From NCBI RefSeq assembly GCF_004217145.1, contig NZ_SHKR01000011.1, forward strand, positions 2,170,001 through 2,234,000: a DNA stretch of 64,000 nt. The letters are read 5' to 3'. Source of the DNA: Kribbella rubisoli. Lineage in GTDB: Bacteria; Actinomycetota; Actinomycetes; Propionibacteriales; Kribbellaceae. The first letter of the stretch is position 1; the number at the start of each line of letters is the position of its first letter. The notes below the pieces were generated by a model, which was not told the DNA's origin, did no database searches, and saw nothing but the letters and a program-made list of their open reading frames with translations. Below are positions 42,882 to 51,146 of this stretch, in pieces. A program made the position numbers and the translations under genes.

Positions 42882-42947
42882 ATGAAGAACCTGTGAAGGA
42901 CCGGTATGCACCCGATGCTCTCAGCCGATCTTCATCGGATTCTCATC
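42882..42947. promoter_or_regulatory. Candidate response-regulator boxes, divergent
   Basis: Facing right, TTCATC (42931-42936) and CTCATC (42942-42947) are direct repeats 11 bp apart. Facing left, the complement of 42882-42898 holds TTCAC and TTCAT, also 11 bp apart. Direct repeats with an 11-bp period are typical binding sites of OmpR-type regulators, and these sit in the 113-bp gap between the exporter operon and the regulator gene. Confidence 0.5.
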
Positions 42948-42969
42948 AATCTCGGGGACATTGAGGACT

Positions 42970-43677
42970 ATGCCAGCGCGGATCTTGGTCGCCGAAGACG
43001 ACCTGAAGCAGGCGGAGCTGATCCGGCGGTATCTCGAGCGGGAGGGGCACCTGACCGTCGTCGTGCACGACGGCCGGGCCGCGATCGACGAGGCCCGCCG
43101 GCGCAGCCCGGACCTGCTGGTGCTCGACGTGATGATGCCGAAGGTCGACGGTCTCGACGTCTGCCGGGTCCTGCGTGCGGACGGACCGGGCGATTCCGGG
43201 GTGCCGATCATCATGCTGACCGCTCGTTCCACCGAGGACGATCTGCTGCTCGGGCTCGACCTCGGCGCGGACGACTACCTGACCAAGCCGTACAACCCGC
43301 GCGAGCTCGTCGCCCGGGTGCGGACCGTACTGCGGCGGACCCGCGTGCGCGCCGAAGGGGAGGTGTACCGCGTCGGCGAGCTGGAGATCGACCCGAGCCG
43401 GCACGAGGTCCGGCTGGCCGGGCAGCCGATCGAGCTGACGCCGGCGGAGTTCAAGATCCTTGCCTGCCTCGCCGCATCGCCGGGGCGGGCGTTCTCGCGG
43501 CAGCAGTTGCTCGAGCATGCCTTCGGGTTCGACCACTACGTGTTCGACCGGACCGTCGACGTACACGTCATGAATCTGCGGAAGAAGATCGAGCCGTCCG
43601 CGGTTCCGACGTACCTGAAGACCGTGTACGGCGTGGGCTACAAGCTGGCCGACAAGGTGGTCAGCCATGCGTCGTAG
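42970..43677 (+). CDS. OmpR-family response regulator
   Basis: 235 residues from ATG 42970 (GAGG seven bases upstream; the TTG at 42961 is less likely). Receiver domain with phospho-acceptor D53 in LLVLDVMMPKVDG and Lys in DYLTKPYNP; winged-helix output domain from about 130 (ELTPAEFKILACLAASPGR; VDVHVMNLRKKIE). It overlaps the kinase gene by 11 bp and probably controls itself and the divergent exporter. Confidence 0.95.
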   Translation: MPARILVAEDDLKQAELIRRYLEREGHLTVVVHDGRAAIDEARRRSPDLLVLDVMMPKVDGLDVCRVLRADGPGDSGVPIIMLTARSTEDDLLLGLDLGADDYLTKPYNPRELVARVRTVLRRTRVRAEGEVYRVGELEIDPSRHEVRLAGQPIELTPAEFKILACLAASPGRAFSRQQLLEHAFGFDHYVFDRTVDVHVMNLRKKIEPSAVPTYLKTVYGVGYKLADKVVSHAS

Positions 43678-45538
43678 TGTGCTCGTCCGGTTTCTCGGAC
43701 TGTCGCTCGCGGTCGCGCTCGGCGCGGTGATCGCGACCGCGCTGATCGCGACGTACAGCACGTCGGAGAAGTTGCAGGGCGAGATCGACGCGAACACCGG
43801 GCAACTCCAGGTCGACGGCGAGATCTACGGGCAGCTGTCGAAGTACGCCGCGGACCACCCGACCTGGTCGGGTGTGGACAAGCTCGTGCACGAGTTGGGC
43901 GACAAGCTCGGTCGCCGGGTCGCGGTCACCACCGACGACGGCTCGGTGATCGCGGACTCGGCCAGGATGCTCGGCGCCGCGCCCGCGCTCCCCTCGGTGC
44001 CAGCGGCAACCATCGACGCACGGAACTCCGGCGTCTCGAAGCTGTCCGCGATCTCGGGTGCCGCGGCGTACTCGGCCCGCAAGACCGTTGCCTCCGGCCT
44101 CTCCGGGTTCGTCGCGACGGCCTCGGTCGCCCCGCCGTTCGTGGCCTACCCCGACTGGGGCATGACGGAGCAGGAGAAACAGCAACAGGAGCGGCTGGCC
44201 CAGCAGGCGGTGGCGTGCTGGAACGCGAAGGGCAAGGCTGCATCGATCAGGCAGACGGGGAGCGTCCCGCAGGTCGTGATCGAATCGACCCAGTCGCTCG
44301 CCGGGGTCCGCGTGCTGGAGAAGCCGGGCGCCGCCGCGAACGACACCTGCTCCCCGCCCGGGCTCAACGCCCCGAGCGCCAAGGCCAAGATCGTGAACGA
44401 CGACGAGATCCGGCGCGCGAGAGCATGTCTCGACGCGGCGGGCATCCTGTACCAGGTCAACGACTTCGAAGGGCTGAAGTCGGTCGAGCCCCAGACCAAG
44501 GGCGAGGTCCCGGCCGCGTTCGACGACTGCACGACGCAGGCGCGCATCCAGGCGTTGACGCCGTACGTCGCTCCGCCGGCGAAGCTGTATCTGGGCGCGA
44601 AGAGCACGTTCAACGTGTTCTCCGGCGAGGGGCTCTTGCGTACGGCGGCGACCGCGCTCGGCGTACTGCTGATCGCAGCGCTGGTGATGATCTTCGCTGG
44701 CCGTCGCCTGGTTCGGCCGATCGTGGCGCTGACGGGTGCGGCGCAGCGGATGCGGAACGGGGATCATGCGGCCCGCGTACCGGTGAGCGGGAAGGACGAG
44801 GTCGCTCGCCTCGGACACGCGTTCAACGACATGGCCGAGTCCATTCAGCGGCACGATTTCCAGCGGAAGGCGATGGTGAGCGACGTCGCGCATGAGTTGC
44901 GAACGCCGCTGGCCAACATCAAGGGGTATCTGGTCGCGTCCGAGGATGGGGTGGTGCCGCTCGACAGCGAGCTCGTCACGTCGTTGCTGGAGGAGACAGA
45001 GCTGCTTGAGCACCTGGTCGCGGACCTCCAGGACCTCGCGCTGGCAGACGCCGGCATGCTCCGCCTGCATCCGGCTCCCCGCGACCTCACCGAACTCGCA
45101 CAGCAAGTCGTCGCCGCACACCGCCCGACTGCCGACGCAGCCGACGTCGCCGTCACCGCTGTCGGTGAGACCTCCCCAGCGGTGGTCGACAGCGCACGCA
45201 TTCGTCAGGCGCTGGGCAACCTGGTCTCGAACGCTATCCGCTACACGCCGGCGGGCGGCAACGTGATGGTCGGCGTACGACGGGTTGGCGACGGCTACAA
45301 CTTGAGCGTCACCGACAACGGCAGCGGGATCGCCGAGGAGCACCTGCCGTACGTGTTCGATCGCTTCTACCGCGCCGAGCACTCTCGCAGTCGGAGTACT
45401 GGTGGAAGTGGGCTCGGGCTCGCCATCACCAAACACCTGGCCGAGGCACACGGCGGCAAGATCACAGTCACCAGCCGCCTGGGGTCCGGGTCCACCTTCA
45501 CGGTCTGGCTCCCTGCGGCTGCCACACTGTCGGGGTGA
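43667..45538 (+). CDS. Sensor histidine kinase with Cys-rich sensor
   Basis: 623 residues. Membrane helices at about 7-30 and 325-345 flank a large extracellular sensor. The sensor holds four cysteines (C184, C228, C254, C288) in units such as ACWNAKGK and ACLDAAGI. A HAMP domain follows (RRLVRPIVALTGAAQRM), then HisKA with H409 (VSDVAHELRTPLANIK) and the ATPase domain (SNAIRYTPAGG; DNGSGI; GGSGLGLAI). The downstream gene starts in its stop codon (GTGA). Confidence 0.94.
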   Translation: MRRSVLVRFLGLSLAVALGAVIATALIATYSTSEKLQGEIDANTGQLQVDGEIYGQLSKYAADHPTWSGVDKLVHELGDKLGRRVAVTTDDGSVIADSARMLGAAPALPSVPAATIDARNSGVSKLSAISGAAAYSARKTVASGLSGFVATASVAPPFVAYPDWGMTEQEKQQQERLAQQAVACWNAKGKAASIRQTGSVPQVVIESTQSLAGVRVLEKPGAAANDTCSPPGLNAPSAKAKIVNDDEIRRARACLDAAGILYQVNDFEGLKSVEPQTKGEVPAAFDDCTTQARIQALTPYVAPPAKLYLGAKSTFNVFSGEGLLRTAATALGVLLIAALVMIFAGRRLVRPIVALTGAAQRMRNGDHAARVPVSGKDEVARLGHAFNDMAESIQRHDFQRKAMVSDVAHELRTPLANIKGYLVASEDGVVPLDSELVTSLLEETELLEHLVADLQDLALADAGMLRLHPAPRDLTELAQQVVAAHRPTADAADVAVTAVGETSPAVVDSARIRQALGNLVSNAIRYTPAGGNVMVGVRRVGDGYNLSVTDNGSGIAEEHLPYVFDRFYRAEHSRSRSTGGSGLGLAITKHLAEAHGGKITVTSRLGSGSTFTVWLPAAATLSG

Positions 45539-46188
45539 CACAGCCTCCGTACCCGTCCGGACCCCAGAACAGTGGCTCGCAGCAACAGCCCCCACCCGGC
45601 ACCCCTGCCGGACCGGGCGGACCGGCGTGGGACGGACGGGGGTATGCGCCCGGTTTCGAGCCGCGTGGGCCGAAGCGGTCGCGGACGAGCCTGTACGTCG
45701 TCATCGCGGCAGCCGGGATCATCGTCTTCCTCGGCGTCGTCGCGCTGCTGCTTCCGGGCCTCATGGGCGGCGACGACGACCAGGGCAGCGGCCCGACCGC
45801 GCCGTCACCCGCGGCGGCTCGACCGACCGGCTCACCGCAGCCGACCGCCCAGGCCTCGGAGACGCCCGGCGGGCCGCGCCTGACCGAGGCCACGACGCTC
45901 GCCACCAGGTTCCTCGCGTACCTCAACGCGAACGACCAGGCGCACGCAACAACGCTCGCCTGCGCGGACAGCAAGAACCTGCTGGCCGGCCAACTGATCG
46001 TCACGATCGATCCGCCGACCAAGCTGGCGGTGAGCGGACCCGCCGCCTCGGTGAGCAGCTACTACCCGCGGATCTCGGTCCCCTTCTCCGGCACCACGAA
46101 GGGCAGCGTCCCGCTGACGGGTACCGTCGACATCATGGACCAGCCGACCCGGCCGCTCTGCGTTCGCCTGACGTCGGTCGCGCACTGA
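45535..46188 (+). CDS. Membrane-anchored protein, unknown
   Basis: 217 residues from GTG 45535, coupled to the kinase stop. A Pro/Gly/Gln-rich cytoplasmic N-terminus (about 48 residues) leads to one membrane helix (LYVVIAAAGIIVFLGVVALLL), then a Pro/Ala/Thr linker and a small extracellular domain (about residues 115-217) with two cysteines (LACADSKN and LCVRLT). The domain resembles small NTF2-like or DUF4878-type modules, but I cannot assign it. It may assist the two-component system. Confidence 0.7.
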   Translation: MTQPPYPSGPQNSGSQQQPPPGTPAGPGGPAWDGRGYAPGFEPRGPKRSRTSLYVVIAAAGIIVFLGVVALLLPGLMGGDDDQGSGPTAPSPAAARPTGSPQPTAQASETPGGPRLTEATTLATRFLAYLNANDQAHATTLACADSKNLLAGQLIVTIDPPTKLAVSGPAASVSSYYPRISVPFSGTTKGSVPLTGTVDIMDQPTRPLCVRLTSVAH

Positions 46189-46203
46189 TCGGTCCTGTTC
46201 CGG

Positions 46204-46626
46204 ATGGCGCCGAGGAAAGCCCGCGTGGCCGACGTACATGAGGTCGCGTCGGGGATGCCGCATGTCACCAAGTGGGAGCGCGACGACGGTACGGATCGCC
46301 CGGTGTACCAGGTCGGCGGGAAGTCGTTCGTCTTCTTCCGTACGCCGCGACCGGACGCGGTCGATCCGGTCACCGGCGAGAAGTACGACGACGTGATCAT
46401 GATCTGGGTCGAGTCCGAGGACGAGAAGCTCGCACTGGTCTCGGACGAGTCGACCCCGTTCTTCACCACACCCCACTTCGACGGCCACCCGTCGGTCCTC
46501 ATCCGCGGCAGCGAACTGGGCGAGATCTCCAAGCAGGAGCTGACCGAGATCATCCAGGACGCCTGGCTCTCCAGAGCCTCCAACCGCCGCGCCACGACGT
46601 GGCTGAAAGAGCACCGGTTGAGCTGA
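46204..46626 (+). CDS. MmcQ/YjbR family DNA-binding-like protein
   Basis: 140 residues. HVTKWERDDGTDRPVYQVGGKSFVFFR, VESEDEKLALVSD and the C-terminal TEIIQDAWLSRASNR...WLKEH match the YjbR/MmcQ fold, which resembles a double-wing DNA-binding domain. No function is established. It follows 15 bp behind the membrane protein. Confidence 0.82.
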   Translation: MAPRKARVADVHEVASGMPHVTKWERDDGTDRPVYQVGGKSFVFFRTPRPDAVDPVTGEKYDDVIMIWVESEDEKLALVSDESTPFFTTPHFDGHPSVLIRGSELGEISKQELTEIIQDAWLSRASNRRATTWLKEHRLS

Positions 46627-46647
46627 CCTCGCTGCCACACTGTTCCT

Positions 46648-46839
46648 GTGAGCTCAACGCCGCCCGGGCCGAACAACAACTGGCAGCCGAACCCCCGCGA
46701 CTACAACTCGGCCCCCACCTACGGCCAGCAACCCCGCAAGAGCCGCGCCGGCCTGATCATTGCGCTGATCCTCGTCCTTGCAGTGGTCGCCCTCGGCGCC
46801 ATCGGCATCGTCACCTACCGCCTGCTCACCTCGAGCTGA
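46648..46839 (+). CDS. Small single-pass membrane protein
   Basis: 63 residues from GTG 46648. The N-terminal half is Pro/Asn/Gln-rich and the C-terminal half is a membrane helix (AGLIIALILVLAVVALGAIGIV). The design is like the N-terminus of the protein at 45535. No family; role unknown. Closed by the hairpin at 46859. Confidence 0.6.
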   Translation: MSSTPPGPNNNWQPNPRDYNSAPTYGQQPRKSRAGLIIALILVLAVVALGAIGIVTYRLLTSS

Positions 46840-46858
46840 CCGACGGCATCAACTCATC

Positions 46859-46903
46859 TTTCCGGAACAAAACCGTCGCCCGCCGGCAAAAATGTTCCGG
46901 AAA
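46859..46903. terminator. Hairpin between convergent genes
   Basis: TTTCCGGAACA (46859-46869) and TGTTCCGGAAA (46893-46903) pair perfectly over 11 bp; the 23-nt loop can form a small inner stem. It lies between the rightward gene cluster and the leftward LLM gene. Confidence 0.7.
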
Positions 46904-46972
46904 CCGCTCCTACCGACCGGTCGTGCGGCTAGAAGATCAGCCGCCGCGAAGCGGTGTCCTCTCGGGTGGTGT

Positions 46973-47920
46973 TCAGCGCGGGGACAGTGCGCGGGCGGTG
47001 TCCAGGAGGTTCGTGCCGGTGGGGAGGGTAGCGATGATGGGGGTGTCGAGGCCGTTCTCGATGTAGCGGTTGATGTGGGTGCGGCATTGGGCGGGGGTTC
47101 CGTGGACGATGAGGGCGTCCAGGATCTCGAGGGGTACGGCGGCCATCGCGGCGTTGCGGTCGCCTGCGGCCCAGGCGTCGCGCATCGGCTTCATCGCAGT
47201 ACCGCGGCCGAGCCAGTCGTGGAAGGCGGCGTACCCGGGGACCGTCAGGTACGTCGCGATCAGGAACCGCCCGATGTTGCGCGCCATCTCCGCGTCCTCG
47301 GTGACGCAGACGAAGATCCGCGCGGCCAGCTCCTTGTCCGGCCCGAGCTCGGCGCGCACCTGTCGTACGTCGTCTGCCGACAACCAGTTCGTGATCGCCC
47401 CATCGGCCTCCCGCGCCGCCAACCGCAGCATTTGCGGGCGCAGCGCGGCCAGCATGATCGCCGGGGGCACGTCCGGCGCCTTCTCCAACCGGAACCGGTT
47501 GATCGTGAAGCTGTCGAACGACCCGTCCACCTTCTCCCCCGCGAACGCCTGCCGCAGGAACCGCAGTACGTCGCGGGTCCGCGCGTACGGCGGGTCGTAC
47601 GCGATCCCGTTCCAGCCGGTCACGATCGTCTCCGACGACGCTCCGATCCCGAGCACGAACCGCCCCGGCGCGAGATCCGCCAACGCCGCCGCACTCATCG
47701 CAAGCGCAGCCGGCCCGCGCGTATGCACCGGTACGACGGCCGTCCCCAACCGCAACCGCTGATCCCACTCAGACGCCAATACCAGCGGTGTGAACGCATC
47801 CGCGCCCGCCACCTCCGCCGACCACAGATCCGTGTACCCCAGCTCGAACAACTCCGAGACCAGCGATCGATGGTCCCGCAGCGGCACCCCGGTCAGCGGA
47901 ACGGTCAGTCCCCAGCGCAT
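46973..47920 (-). CDS. LLM-class (F420-type) oxidoreductase
   Basis: 315 residues from ATG 47920, which overlaps the upstream SDR stop (ATGA). The luciferase-like barrel is shown by ELGYTDLWSAEVAGADAF, LGTAVVPVHTRGPAALAMSAAALADLAPGRFVLGIGASS and YARTRDVLRFLRQAFAGE. In actinobacteria this group mostly uses coenzyme F420. Last gene of the acyl-CoA operon. Confidence 0.9.
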   Translation of the reverse strand: MRWGLTVPLTGVPLRDHRSLVSELFELGYTDLWSAEVAGADAFTPLVLASEWDQRLRLGTAVVPVHTRGPAALAMSAAALADLAPGRFVLGIGASSETIVTGWNGIAYDPPYARTRDVLRFLRQAFAGEKVDGSFDSFTINRFRLEKAPDVPPAIMLAALRPQMLRLAAREADGAITNWLSADDVRQVRAELGPDKELAARIFVCVTEDAEMARNIGRFLIATYLTVPGYAAFHDWLGRGTAMKPMRDAWAAGDRNAAMAAVPLEILDALIVHGTPAQCRTHINRYIENGLDTPIIATLPTGTNLLDTARALSPR

Positions 47921-48663
47921 CACAGCATCCTCTTCAGTGCGGCGAGCGGCGCGAACCGCATCACCTGAGCCAGCGGCCTCCACGGCCACGACGGTACGTA
48001 CGCCTTCGACTTCTCGGACTCGATCGCGGTCACCATCGCCCGCACGCCCGGCACGGTGTCGACGATGAGCGGCGTGTGCGCGACCCGCTCGTTCATCTCG
48101 GACCGGATGTACCCGGGGTAGATCGTGCTGACCTTGATCGGCTTCCCGAGCAGCTCGATCCGCAACCCCTCGGCGAGCGAGGCGATCCCGGCCTTGGTCG
48201 CGGCGTACGTCGTCACCGTCTTCGGCAGCCCGCGCAGTCCGGAGATCGACGAGATGAACACGAGGTGCCCGGCGTTCCGCGCCCGGAACAGCTCCATTGC
48301 CGCCTCCGCCTGGGCGAGCGCGCCGACGAAGTTCGTCAGCGCGGTCTCGCGGTTCGCGTCGAACCGGCCGGTGCCGAGCGGCGCGCCCTTGCCGAGACCG
48401 GCGTTGACGATGATCCGGTCCAGCGGCAGCTCGGCGTCGATCTTGCGGAAGACCTCGAACACCTGGTTGTGATCGTTCACATCCAGGCTGTGGATAACCA
48501 CCTGAACCTGTGGATAACGCTCGTTCAGCTCGGCCTGCAGCGCCTCGAGCCGCTCGGTCCTGCGCGCGGTCAGCGCCAGGTTGTGGCCCTTCGCGGCGAA
48601 CTGCCGGGCCATCTCGGCACCGAGCCCGGAACTGGCGCCCGTGATCAGGATGTTCCGTCGCAT
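47920..48663 (-). CDS. SDR family oxidoreductase
   Basis: 247 residues from ATG 48663. TGASSGLG (N-terminal NAD(P) motif), VNAGLG, SSISG and YAATK are present. The C-terminal half ends in a basic, hydrophobic tail (SWPWRPLAQVMRFAPLAALKRML) as in membrane-associated SDRs. It lies 7 bp behind the phosphatase gene and is coupled to the LLM gene. Two DnaA-box 9-mers fall inside its coding sequence. Confidence 0.9.
   Translation of the reverse strand: MRRNILITGASSGLGAEMARQFAAKGHNLALTARRTERLEALQAELNERYPQVQVVIHSLDVNDHNQVFEVFRKIDAELPLDRIIVNAGLGKGAPLGTGRFDANRETALTNFVGALAQAEAAMELFRARNAGHLVFISSISGLRGLPKTVTTYAATKAGIASLAEGLRIELLGKPIKVSTIYPGYIRSEMNERVAHTPLIVDTVPGVRAMVTAIESEKSKAYVPSWPWRPLAQVMRFAPLAALKRML
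48489..48517 (-). other. Two DnaA-box 9-mers 20 bp apart
   Basis: TGTGGATAA occurs at 48489-48497 and 48509-48517, both the complement of TTATCCACA and in the same orientation, inside the SDR gene. One encodes the VIH of VVIHSL. Paired perfect boxes in high-GC DNA are unusual; a DnaA-titration role is only a guess. Confidence 0.4.
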
Positions 48664-48670
48664 CGCAGTC

Positions 48671-49324
48671 CTATCTGTAGGAGAGCAGCTCGCTGCCGAC
48701 GTGGACATGCTCGTTGTAGCTCACCACAGTCAGCCCACCGCGCCCGGACACGACCTTCGTGATCGCGGTGTTGATCGTCACCGGGTTCAGCTTCGCCCAC
48801 AGCCCGTCCCCGCCGGACAGCAGGCGGCTCACCACCGCCGCGATCGGCCCGCCGGATGTGAACACGAGCGCCGTTCCGCCCTTCCCGAGTCGCTCGGCCG
48901 TACGCCGTACCGCCGCCTCGGACCGGTCGCAGAACGCCTCAAACGTCTCGGTGTATCCGTCGGCGCCGTCGATCCATCTCTGCGTGGCCGCGGTGAACAT
49001 GTCCTGGAACGCCCGCTGCGGATTCCCGGTGCGCGCCAGATCAGCAACCATCACCGCCCGCACGCGGTACGCCGGTTTGTGGGCGATGATCACCTGCTCG
49101 TGGTCGAACTCGTCGTACCCGTTGTCGACCTCAGGTATGAATCCGGCCAGCGTGGCCGTCTGCTGATGTCTGCGCATCGAACCGGAAACCACCACGTCCG
49201 GCTTCACGTCCGACAACGCCTCACCCAGCCGCCGCGCCTGCTGCTCACCGAGCGAGGACAGCTTGTCGTAGTCGCGGGCGCCGAACGACGCCTGCGCGTG
49301 GCGGATCAGGTGGATGGCTGCCAT
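48671..49324 (-). CDS. Histidine phosphatase superfamily protein
   Basis: 217 residues with the catalytic N-terminal LIRHAQ (His8 nucleophile), an R-rich segment SGSMRRHQQTA, and the C-terminal FTSGGPIAAVV. The usual GH near the C-terminus is replaced by SGG, a recognised variant in this branch. It lies between the kinase-like gene (no gap) and an SDR in the operon. It could remove a phosphate added by the APH-type kinase, but its substrate is unknown. Confidence 0.85.
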   Translation of the reverse strand: MAAIHLIRHAQASFGARDYDKLSSLGEQQARRLGEALSDVKPDVVVSGSMRRHQQTATLAGFIPEVDNGYDEFDHEQVIIAHKPAYRVRAVMVADLARTGNPQRAFQDMFTAATQRWIDGADGYTETFEAFCDRSEAAVRRTAERLGKGGTALVFTSGGPIAAVVSRLLSGGDGLWAKLNPVTINTAITKVVSGRGGLTVVSYNEHVHVGSELLSYR

Positions 49325-50374
49325 CTACGCCTGCCGGATGATGCGACGGCAGCGGCGCTCGAGCAGGTTGACCGGGAGCCAGAAGTTCTTGAACCGCGGA
49401 TTCCGGGTCTGCTTGTGGTGATACCGGTAGTAGATCTGTTGCGCGATCACCGCGAGCCGGAACAGCCCGAACACCTCGTAGAACGCCCAGTTGTCCGCCA
49501 CGAGCCCCGACCGCTTCGCGTAGTACTCCACGATCTCTTCGCGCGTCAGCATCCCCGGAACATCGGACGGCTGCAGCCTGAACCGGCGGAACGCCCAGTC
49601 GTCATCGGCCTGCACCCAGTACGCGAGCGCGCTGCCGAGATCCATCAGCGGATCGCCGAGCGTGGCCAGCTCCCAATCGAGTACGCCGACCACGTGCAGC
49701 GGATCATCCGGCGCGAGTACGACGTTGTCGAGGCGGAAGTCGTTGTGGATGACACACGTCCGTACGTCGGCAGGCTGGTTCGCCGCGAGCCAGGCCATCA
49801 CGCGTTCGTAGCTGGGTACGTTCCAGGTCTTCGCCTTGCGGTACCGGTCGGACCAGCCGGTGACCTGGCGCTCGACGTACCCCGCACCGCGCCCGAGATC
49901 GGACAGCCCTGCCGCTTCAGGGTCCACCGCATGCAGCTCGGCGAGTGTGTCGATCAGCGTGAACCCGAGCTGCCTGGTCTGGTCCGGAGTCAGGTCGACA
50001 CCGAGCTTGTGGTGCCCGGGGATCGTGCCGGCGACTCGCTCCATCACGTAGAACTCGGAGCCGATCACCGAGTCGTCGTTGCAGTGGGCAACCATCTCGG
50101 GGACGTACCGGAACACCGGCTTGAGGCCTGCCTGGATCCGGTACTCGCGGCCCATGTCGTGCGCGCTCTTCGCCTTCGTCCCCGCCGGCGGACGGCGCAG
50201 GATCAGGTCGTAGCCCGGGTAGCTCAATAGGTAGGTCAGGTTGGACGCGCCACTGGTGAACTGCTTCACCTCAGGCAGGCCGTCCGGCAACTCCGTCCGC
50301 CGCCGCAGCCACGCGTCGACAGCGGGTACGTCGAACGCGTCCTCGTCCCGGACCGCCCGCGCGGCATCACCCAT
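49325..50374 (-). CDS. APH-family phosphotransferase (ACAD10/11-like)
   Basis: 349 residues from ATG 50374, overlapping the upstream SDR by 8 bp. Kinase-like features: glycine-rich GASNLTYLL, Lys-containing LILRRPP, catalytic loop VIHNDFRLDNVV and metal site GVLDWELATLGDPLMDL. The sequence is of the kind fused to acyl-CoA dehydrogenase in ACAD10/ACAD11 and found as LvaA in levulinate catabolism, where 4-hydroxyacyl-CoA is phosphorylated. An acyl-CoA dehydrogenase gene is present two genes upstream. Confidence 0.9.
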   Translation of the reverse strand: MGDAARAVRDEDAFDVPAVDAWLRRRTELPDGLPEVKQFTSGASNLTYLLSYPGYDLILRRPPAGTKAKSAHDMGREYRIQAGLKPVFRYVPEMVAHCNDDSVIGSEFYVMERVAGTIPGHHKLGVDLTPDQTRQLGFTLIDTLAELHAVDPEAAGLSDLGRGAGYVERQVTGWSDRYRKAKTWNVPSYERVMAWLAANQPADVRTCVIHNDFRLDNVVLAPDDPLHVVGVLDWELATLGDPLMDLGSALAYWVQADDDWAFRRFRLQPSDVPGMLTREEIVEYYAKRSGLVADNWAFYEVFGLFRLAVIAQQIYYRYHHKQTRNPRFKNFWLPVNLLERRCRRIIRQA

Positions 50375-51146
50375 TCGTCGGCTCGGCCCGCTGCCGGGCA
50401 CGCTCCGCGATCTTGCGCATCTGCCGGTTGTACAGCGGGCGCGCGAACCGCTTCGTACGCCAGGCCATCGCGGCCGGCCGGTCCGGGATGATCAGGAACT
50501 GCTTCTTCTTGATCCCCGCGAGTACGGCGGTCGCGATGTCGTCGGCGGACCGCGGCGACTTCTCGATCAACTGTCGTGCCGTCGCGCCCATCGCACTGTC
50601 CGCGCCGCGGATCGAGTCCGCGAGGTTCGTCCGGAAGAACGACGGGCAGACCACGGACACGGTCACGCCGTACGGATGGAGCTCGTGCGACAGCGTCTCC
50701 GAGAGCGCGACGACACCGGCCTTGACCGTGTTGTACGAGCTCATCATCGGCGGGTGGACGAGCCCGGCCGCGGACGCGGTGTTCACGATGTGGCCGGATC
50801 GCTGCCGCTTGAACAGCGGGGCGAACGCGCGACAACCTCGCACGACGCCCATCAGGTTGATGTCGACGACACGGTCCCACTCGTCCAGCGTCTCGACGTC
50901 GATCCGCCCGCCGGTCGCGATCCCGGCGTTGTTGACGAGGATGTCCAGGCCGCCCCAGTTCTGCTCGCACCACGCGACCGCGGCGTCCCAGTCCTCGGCA
51001 CGGCGTACGTCCAGCTTGAGGTACGCCGTGCCCTCGCCCTCCTCGGCCACATCCGTCGACAGGACCTGGTGGCCTTCGGCAACAAACTTGGCGACCAGCG
51101 CCGCACCCAGCCCACTGGCGGCGCCGGTGACGAGGACTCGGCTCAC
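50367..51146 (-). CDS. SDR family oxidoreductase
   Basis: 259 residues, GTG 51146 overlapping the acyl-CoA dehydrogenase stop (GTGA). TGAASGLG, NNAGIA, TASAAG and YNTVK are present, followed by a C-terminal extension rich in Lys/Arg (AWRTKRFARPLYNRQMRKIAERARQR), which suggests membrane association. Part of the acyl-CoA operon; may oxidise a hydroxyacyl intermediate. Confidence 0.9.
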   Translation of the reverse strand: MSRVLVTGAASGLGAALVAKFVAEGHQVLSTDVAEEGEGTAYLKLDVRRAEDWDAAVAWCEQNWGGLDILVNNAGIATGGRIDVETLDEWDRVVDINLMGVVRGCRAFAPLFKRQRSGHIVNTASAAGLVHPPMMSSYNTVKAGVVALSETLSHELHPYGVTVSVVCPSFFRTNLADSIRGADSAMGATARQLIEKSPRSADDIATAVLAGIKKKQFLIIPDRPAAMAWRTKRFARPLYNRQMRKIAERARQRAEPTNG

